DNA of 10,636 nucleotides, taken from Candidatus Omnitrophota bacterium. GTDB taxonomy: Bacteria; Omnitrophota; Gorgyraeia; Duberdicusellales; 4484-171. The notes beneath the pieces are model-generated. The model did not search any database, had not been told where the DNA came from, and worked only from the letters and a program-made list of their open reading frames with translations. Positions within the stretch are counted from its first letter, which is position 1. Each line of letters begins with the position of its first letter. Positions 7,804 through 10,636 of the stretch are shown piece after piece. Location: the NCBI GenBank assembly GCA_023818995.1, contig JAMWDA010000045.1, forward strand, positions 1 through 10,636. The letters run 5' to 3'. The position numbers were made by a program, and so were the translations under genes.

Positions 7804-7842
7804 AGTTACAATACTATGAAGACTATGTGAACTTTTTGTGAA
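7804..7842 (-). promoter_or_regulatory. Pho box: tandem 11-bp direct repeats (PhoB/PhoP operator)
   Basis: On the minus strand TTCACA (7842-7837), TTCACA (7831-7826) and TTCATA (7820-7815) recur at exactly 11-bp intervals. A degenerate fourth unit GTAACT (7809-7804) keeps the phase. Direct repeats of one helical turn upstream of a -10 element are the known binding architecture for PhoB and PhoP regulators, and the hexamer resembles the TTMACA-type Pho box of Bacillus more than E. coli CTGTCAT. It begins 24 bp after the phoR stop and would drive the small gene, porin and pstSCAB-phoU. Confidence 0.75.
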
Positions 7843-7866
7843 TTTTAAAGTGGGTAATAAGGTAAG

Positions 7867-9645
7867 CTATACGAGGGGAATAGTAAAACTAAACGTAGAT
7901 CCTTTACCAAGCTCTGAATTAACCCATACCTGACCTCGATGAGCTTGAATGATATGCTTAACAATAGAAAGACCCAAACCTGTTCCACCAAGTTGGCGAG
8001 AGCGTCCTTTATCCACACGATAGAATCTTTCAAAAATTCGCGGGATATCTTTTTGCGAAATACCAATACCTGTGTCGGAAATATCTACTTGAAGGAATCT
8101 GTTTTTAACAAAAATTGATATATTTATAGACCCACCTTGTTGATTGTACTTTATAGCGTTATCTAAAAGATTTAAAAAAACCTGTGATAATCTTTTATCA
8201 TCCCCTAATACTTTAGGTAAATTCTTTGGTATATCCAAACTAACAGTAATAGATTTTTCTCTTGCTTTATTCTCTAAAATATTTACACATTTTTTTACTA
8301 TATTAATTATCTCTAAAGGTCTAAGTAACATCTCCATCTTCCCTGATTCTATTTTAGATAAGTCTAATAAATCATCTATGAGATTTGCTAATCTATTACT
8401 CTCATTATAGATAATACTTATAAATTCACTAAGATTTTTTCTATCTTCCATTGCTCCTTCTAAAAGTGTCTCTGCGTATCCTTTTATGCTAGATACAGGT
8501 GTACGCAGTTCATGAGAAACATTAGCTACAAAATCCTGCCTTATCTTTTCCAATCTCCTTAACTCTGTGATATCATGAAAAACAAGCACTGCTCCCTCTA
8601 ATTTGTCATCTCTAATAATAGCTGTGCCATTTATCTTTAATATTTTTTCCTCAGGTAAATTAATTTTAACCTCTTCGCTAACAAATTTCTGTTTACCTTC
8701 AATAATCTCATCAACTATACTTTGCACATCAATATAGCGAATAATCTCTATAGGTCTTCTCCCTTGGATAAGAGAATTATTAATAGAGAACAGGTTCTTT
8801 AAAGAAGGATTCATTAAAGTAATTTCACCATTTTTATCGGTAACAATAATTCCCTCAAACATACTCGATAACACAGCATCTAAACTCGTTTTATCTTGTT
8901 CTATCTTCTCAATCTTATTCTTTATCTCTTCAGACATAATACTCAACGCTTTAGCCAATTCTCCTATTTCATCTTTTAAACGTAGGGGTGGTTTAATTAA
9001 AAAATTTCCTTTAGCATAAGATTTTGCAATCTCTACCATCTCAAGAAGTGGTTTAGAAATATAAGACGATAAGGAAAAAAACAATAATAAACCAAATCCG
9101 AGCATTAATAATAAAGCTAAAAAAACTATTCTTTTTAATTTTGCCTCAAATAGTTCTATATCTCTTAGAGGAATAGCGAATCTTAAAAAACCTAAGGAAT
9201 TATCCTTGCCAAGAGGAACTGCCATATAAAGCAAGTCTTTTTTTACTGTTCTACTGAACCGCTTACTTATACCAAACCCATTTTCTTGTGCCTTTTTAAT
9301 TTCCAATCTATCTAAATGATTTTCAACATATTTTAGTTCCTCCTTGCTTAAATCACTATCACCTAAAACCACCCCATCAATCCCGATAATGGTAACTCTT
9401 ATACCTAATTCTTCTCCCATTCTATCAGAAATTGCATCGGCATCCTCAATAAACGTATCTTCGTCAATTAAATATTTTTCTAAAAGATGCTTGTCTAAGA
9501 AAAGTTGATTTTTAATATTGTTCTTTAAACTATGCTCAAAGTATAACCTAAGTTGAGGTATAAGATAAAAATAACCTATCAACAAAACCAAGATAAACAC
9601 AAAGTAAAAAATAAAAGTTAACCTCCAATGTAGTTTAATCCTCAT
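7867..9645 (-). CDS. phoR: Phosphate-responsive sensor histidine kinase PhoR
   Basis: This is a 592-residue inner-membrane kinase. Domains in order are: transmembrane helix about 9-30; extracytoplasmic sensor about 31-170 with VTIIGIDGVVLGDSD and MAVPLGKDNSLGFLRFAIPL, as in PhoR/WalK-type sensors; second helix about 172-195; HAMP about 196-248; PAS about 255-360 (LDAVLSSMFEGIIVTD); HisKA with phospho-acceptor His378 in FVANVSHELRTP; and HATPase_c with N box around Asn496 (LLDNAIKY), G1 DTGIGI (524-529), F box FERFYRVD (538-545) and G2 GGTGLGLSIVK (553-563). All catalytic motifs are intact. It differs from E. coli PhoR in having about 140 extracytoplasmic residues, the layout seen in Firmicutes and many other phyla. 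It should phosphorylate PhoB when phosphate is low. The ATG overlaps the phoB end by 11 bp, with GGAGG 6 nt upstream. Naming as PhoR rests on the neighbouring pst genes as well as the domain order. Confidence 0.93.
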   Translation of the reverse strand: MRIKLHWRLTFIFYFVFILVLLIGYFYLIPQLRLYFEHSLKNNIKNQLFLDKHLLEKYLIDEDTFIEDADAISDRMGEELGIRVTIIGIDGVVLGDSDLSKEELKYVENHLDRLEIKKAQENGFGISKRFSRTVKKDLLYMAVPLGKDNSLGFLRFAIPLRDIELFEAKLKRIVFLALLLMLGFGLLLFFSLSSYISKPLLEMVEIAKSYAKGNFLIKPPLRLKDEIGELAKALSIMSEEIKNKIEKIEQDKTSLDAVLSSMFEGIIVTDKNGEITLMNPSLKNLFSINNSLIQGRRPIEIIRYIDVQSIVDEIIEGKQKFVSEEVKINLPEEKILKINGTAIIRDDKLEGAVLVFHDITELRRLEKIRQDFVANVSHELRTPVSSIKGYAETLLEGAMEDRKNLSEFISIIYNESNRLANLIDDLLDLSKIESGKMEMLLRPLEIINIVKKCVNILENKAREKSITVSLDIPKNLPKVLGDDKRLSQVFLNLLDNAIKYNQQGGSINISIFVKNRFLQVDISDTGIGISQKDIPRIFERFYRVDKGRSRQLGGTGLGLSIVKHIIQAHRGQVWVNSELGKGSTFSFTIPLV

Positions 9646-10330
9646 CCTCTTCCTCCCTAAATCTATACCCTACCCCTACAACAGTTTCGATCATTTTACC
9701 AGCTTTTCCTAATTTCTCTCTCAAACGTTTAATATGGGTATCTACAGTACGAGTATAAATATCCGTATTAATATCCCACACTTTTTCTAAAAGGTTTTCC
9801 CTGCTATAAACGTAACCCGGCTTCCGCATCAAAGTAACTAATAACTTAAATTCTATGGGTGTAAGAATTATTTCCTTCTGATTAACAAAAACTTTATGTT
9901 TGTCTATATCCACTGTAACTATCCCACAGGTAATATTATCTTTCTCCCTATCTTTAGGTTTAATCCTCTTTAAAATCGCTCTTACTCTTAAAACTAATTC
10001 TCTTGGACTAAAAGGTTTTACGATATAATCATCGGCGCCTAACTCTAAACCTACAATTCTATCCACCTCTTCTCCTCTTGCCGTAAGAATTATTAGAGGG
10101 ATATCCTTTAATTTTGGCTCCTGTTTTATAATTCTACAAAACTCAAATCCATCCATACCGGGAAGCATTATATCTAAAATAATTAAACCTACTGAATATC
10201 TATCCAAAATATCCAAAGCATCCTCGGCATTAGAAGAAACTATACAATCAAAATTATGCTTCTCTAAATTGTACTTAATCAGTTTAGAAATGTTGTTATC
10301 ATCCTCAACAACTAATATTCTTTCTTTCAT
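9635..10330 (-). CDS. phoB: Phosphate regulon response regulator PhoB (OmpR family)
   Basis: This 231-residue cytoplasmic transcription factor has a receiver domain (about 1-120) with acidic pocket Glu9-Asp10-Asp11, phospho-acceptor Asp53 in IILDIMLPGMDG, switch Thr83 in LTARG and Lys105 in VKPFSPREL. A winged-helix DNA-binding domain follows (about 130-227) with LTPIEFKLL, the recognition-helix region TRTVDTHIKRLREKLG, and the wing ETVVGVGYRF. Phosphorylated dimers bind 11-bp direct repeats, matching the array found at 7804-7842. The C-terminal tail EEEDED is acidic, and its coding sequence doubles as the Shine-Dalgarno of phoR. The ATG at 10330 is preceded by AGGA about 9 nt upstream. No intact Pho box is visible upstream. 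Confidence 0.95.
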   Translation of the reverse strand: MKERILVVEDDNNISKLIKYNLEKHNFDCIVSSNAEDALDILDRYSVGLIILDIMLPGMDGFEFCRIIKQEPKLKDIPLIILTARGEEVDRIVGLELGADDYIVKPFSPRELVLRVRAILKRIKPKDREKDNITCGIVTVDIDKHKVFVNQKEIILTPIEFKLLVTLMRKPGYVYSRENLLEKVWDINTDIYTRTVDTHIKRLREKLGKAGKMIETVVGVGYRFREEEDED

Positions 10331-10378
10331 ATTCTACTTTCCTAATCTATGAATTTAGAAGTAACTACCCTCTATATT

Positions 10379-10387
10379 ATCATAGCA
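10379..10387 (-). promoter_or_regulatory. Candidate extended -10 promoter of phoB-phoR
   Basis: TGCTATGAT on the minus strand is an extended -10 (TGn then TATGAT, 5 of 6 to TATAAT). Transcription would start near 10372, about 42 nt before the phoB ATG. No good -35 is present at 16-18 bp, which extended -10 promoters can tolerate. No TTCAYA repeats flank it, so autoregulation by PhoB is not supported here. Confidence 0.4.
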
Positions 10388-10530
10388 TAAATTGCTTAAA
10401 CCTTACAGTATCTTTAAAAATATAAAAATTAAAATAAATTTTCCGCTCTGTAGAAAATCCACCACATCCGATCTTTAACTAAAACATTTCTATCTTGCAA
10501 CAACATTTTTAACAAAACTGGAGTTTACCC

Positions 10531-10551
10531 AAAAATTAAGCTTAAATTTTT
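10531..10551. repeat. AT-rich near-palindrome around AAGCTT
   Basis: AAAAATT and AAATTTTT arms flank AAGCTT, giving a near-perfect inverted repeat with one bulged base. It could be a weak bidirectional transcription end or a regulator site, but the stem is almost all A-T pairs and may be chance in this composition. Confidence 0.3.
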
Positions 10552-10636
10552 CTAACTTTGTCTAATTCAATGAGATAAGAAAATTAAAATCTGGGGATGG
10601 AGCCTCCTTGGGGATATACTATTTTTGATTTAAAAA

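Larger units (their letters stand above)
10331..10636. other. Leader region upstream of phoB, no supported gene
   Basis: This 306-bp AT-rich stretch holds no convincing complete gene. It contains a candidate phoB promoter (10379-10387), an AT-rich near-palindrome (10531-10551), and at the far right (about 10584-10636) a small G/C-richer patch that may be the end or start of a neighbouring gene. On the minus strand that patch reads a 16-codon tail ending IPRF and TAA (stop at 10586-10584). On the plus strand it reads ATG at 10597 then EPPWGYTIFDLK, open to the edge. Too little is present to choose. Confidence 0.5.

Noticed and set aside
7845..8066. Minus-strand 73-codon frame overlapping the end of phoR
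   Set aside because: It lies in another frame inside the intact HATPase domain of phoR and has no protein-like features of its own.
8144..8410. Plus-strand 88-codon open frame
   Set aside because: It is antisense to conserved HisKA/HATPase coding sequence of phoR; its low-complexity composition is typical of a shadow frame. The plus-strand frames at 2392-2595 and 3120-3311 were rejected for the same reason.
10385..10440. Possible Pho box upstream of phoB (CTGTAAGGTTT)
   Set aside because: A single CTGTAA-like unit occurs with no second copy 11 bp away and no match to the TTCAYA word used downstream.
10429..10506. Minus-strand 25-codon frame with a protein-like tail (RMWWIFYRAENLF)
   Set aside because: It has no Shine-Dalgarno, a stop lies six codons before its ATG, and it is too short to tell from chance; it could be a gene remnant, but nothing nearby supports this.

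Overview
The window is one co-directional block on the minus strand, read from right to left. It looks like a nearly complete, self-contained phosphate-starvation regulon. Transcription order is phoB, phoR, a small unknown gene, an outer-membrane porin, pstS, pstC, pstA, pstB, an arsC remnant, phoU, and a fused trehalose-6-phosphate synthase/phosphatase that runs off the left edge. The DNA is AT-rich. An outer-membrane porin with a signal peptide and a C-terminal Phe indicates a diderm (Gram-negative) bacterium. The Porin_5-like porin, the PhoR with a sizeable extracytoplasmic domain and the TPS-TPP fusion would fit a lineage such as Omnitrophota, Elusimicrobiota, Nitrospirota or a deltaproteobacterial relative. 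That placement is inference; no phylogenetic marker gene is present.

Layout from right to left. Positions 10331-10636 are a gene-poor leader with a candidate extended -10 promoter for phoB and an AT-rich near-palindrome. PhoB and PhoR (7867-10330) overlap by 11 bp. A 120-bp gap (7747-7866) follows and holds the most informative regulatory signal: a direct-repeat array with an 11-bp period (TTCACA, TTCACA, TTCATA, plus a degenerate fourth unit) just upstream of a TATAGT -10 element. This is the architecture of a Pho box. Downstream come a 60-codon gene of unknown function with a very strong ribosome-binding site, the porin, and pstSCAB-phoU with overlapping or tightly spaced junctions. An N-terminally truncated ArsC-family reductase sits between pstB and phoU. 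After a 134-bp gap with its own possible promoter comes the bifunctional trehalose gene.

How it works together (family knowledge plus inference): PhoR and PhoB sense low phosphate, and PhoB binds the array at 7804-7842. The porin would admit phosphate across the outer membrane, PstS would capture it in the periplasm, and PstCAB would import it. PhoU would link transporter state back to PhoR. The small protein is the promoter-proximal gene of the putative Pho-controlled transcript and is the best candidate here for something undescribed. The trehalose gene makes a compatible solute and releases phosphate in its second step; its link to the regulon is positional only. I found no mobile elements, CRISPR arrays, tRNA or rRNA.
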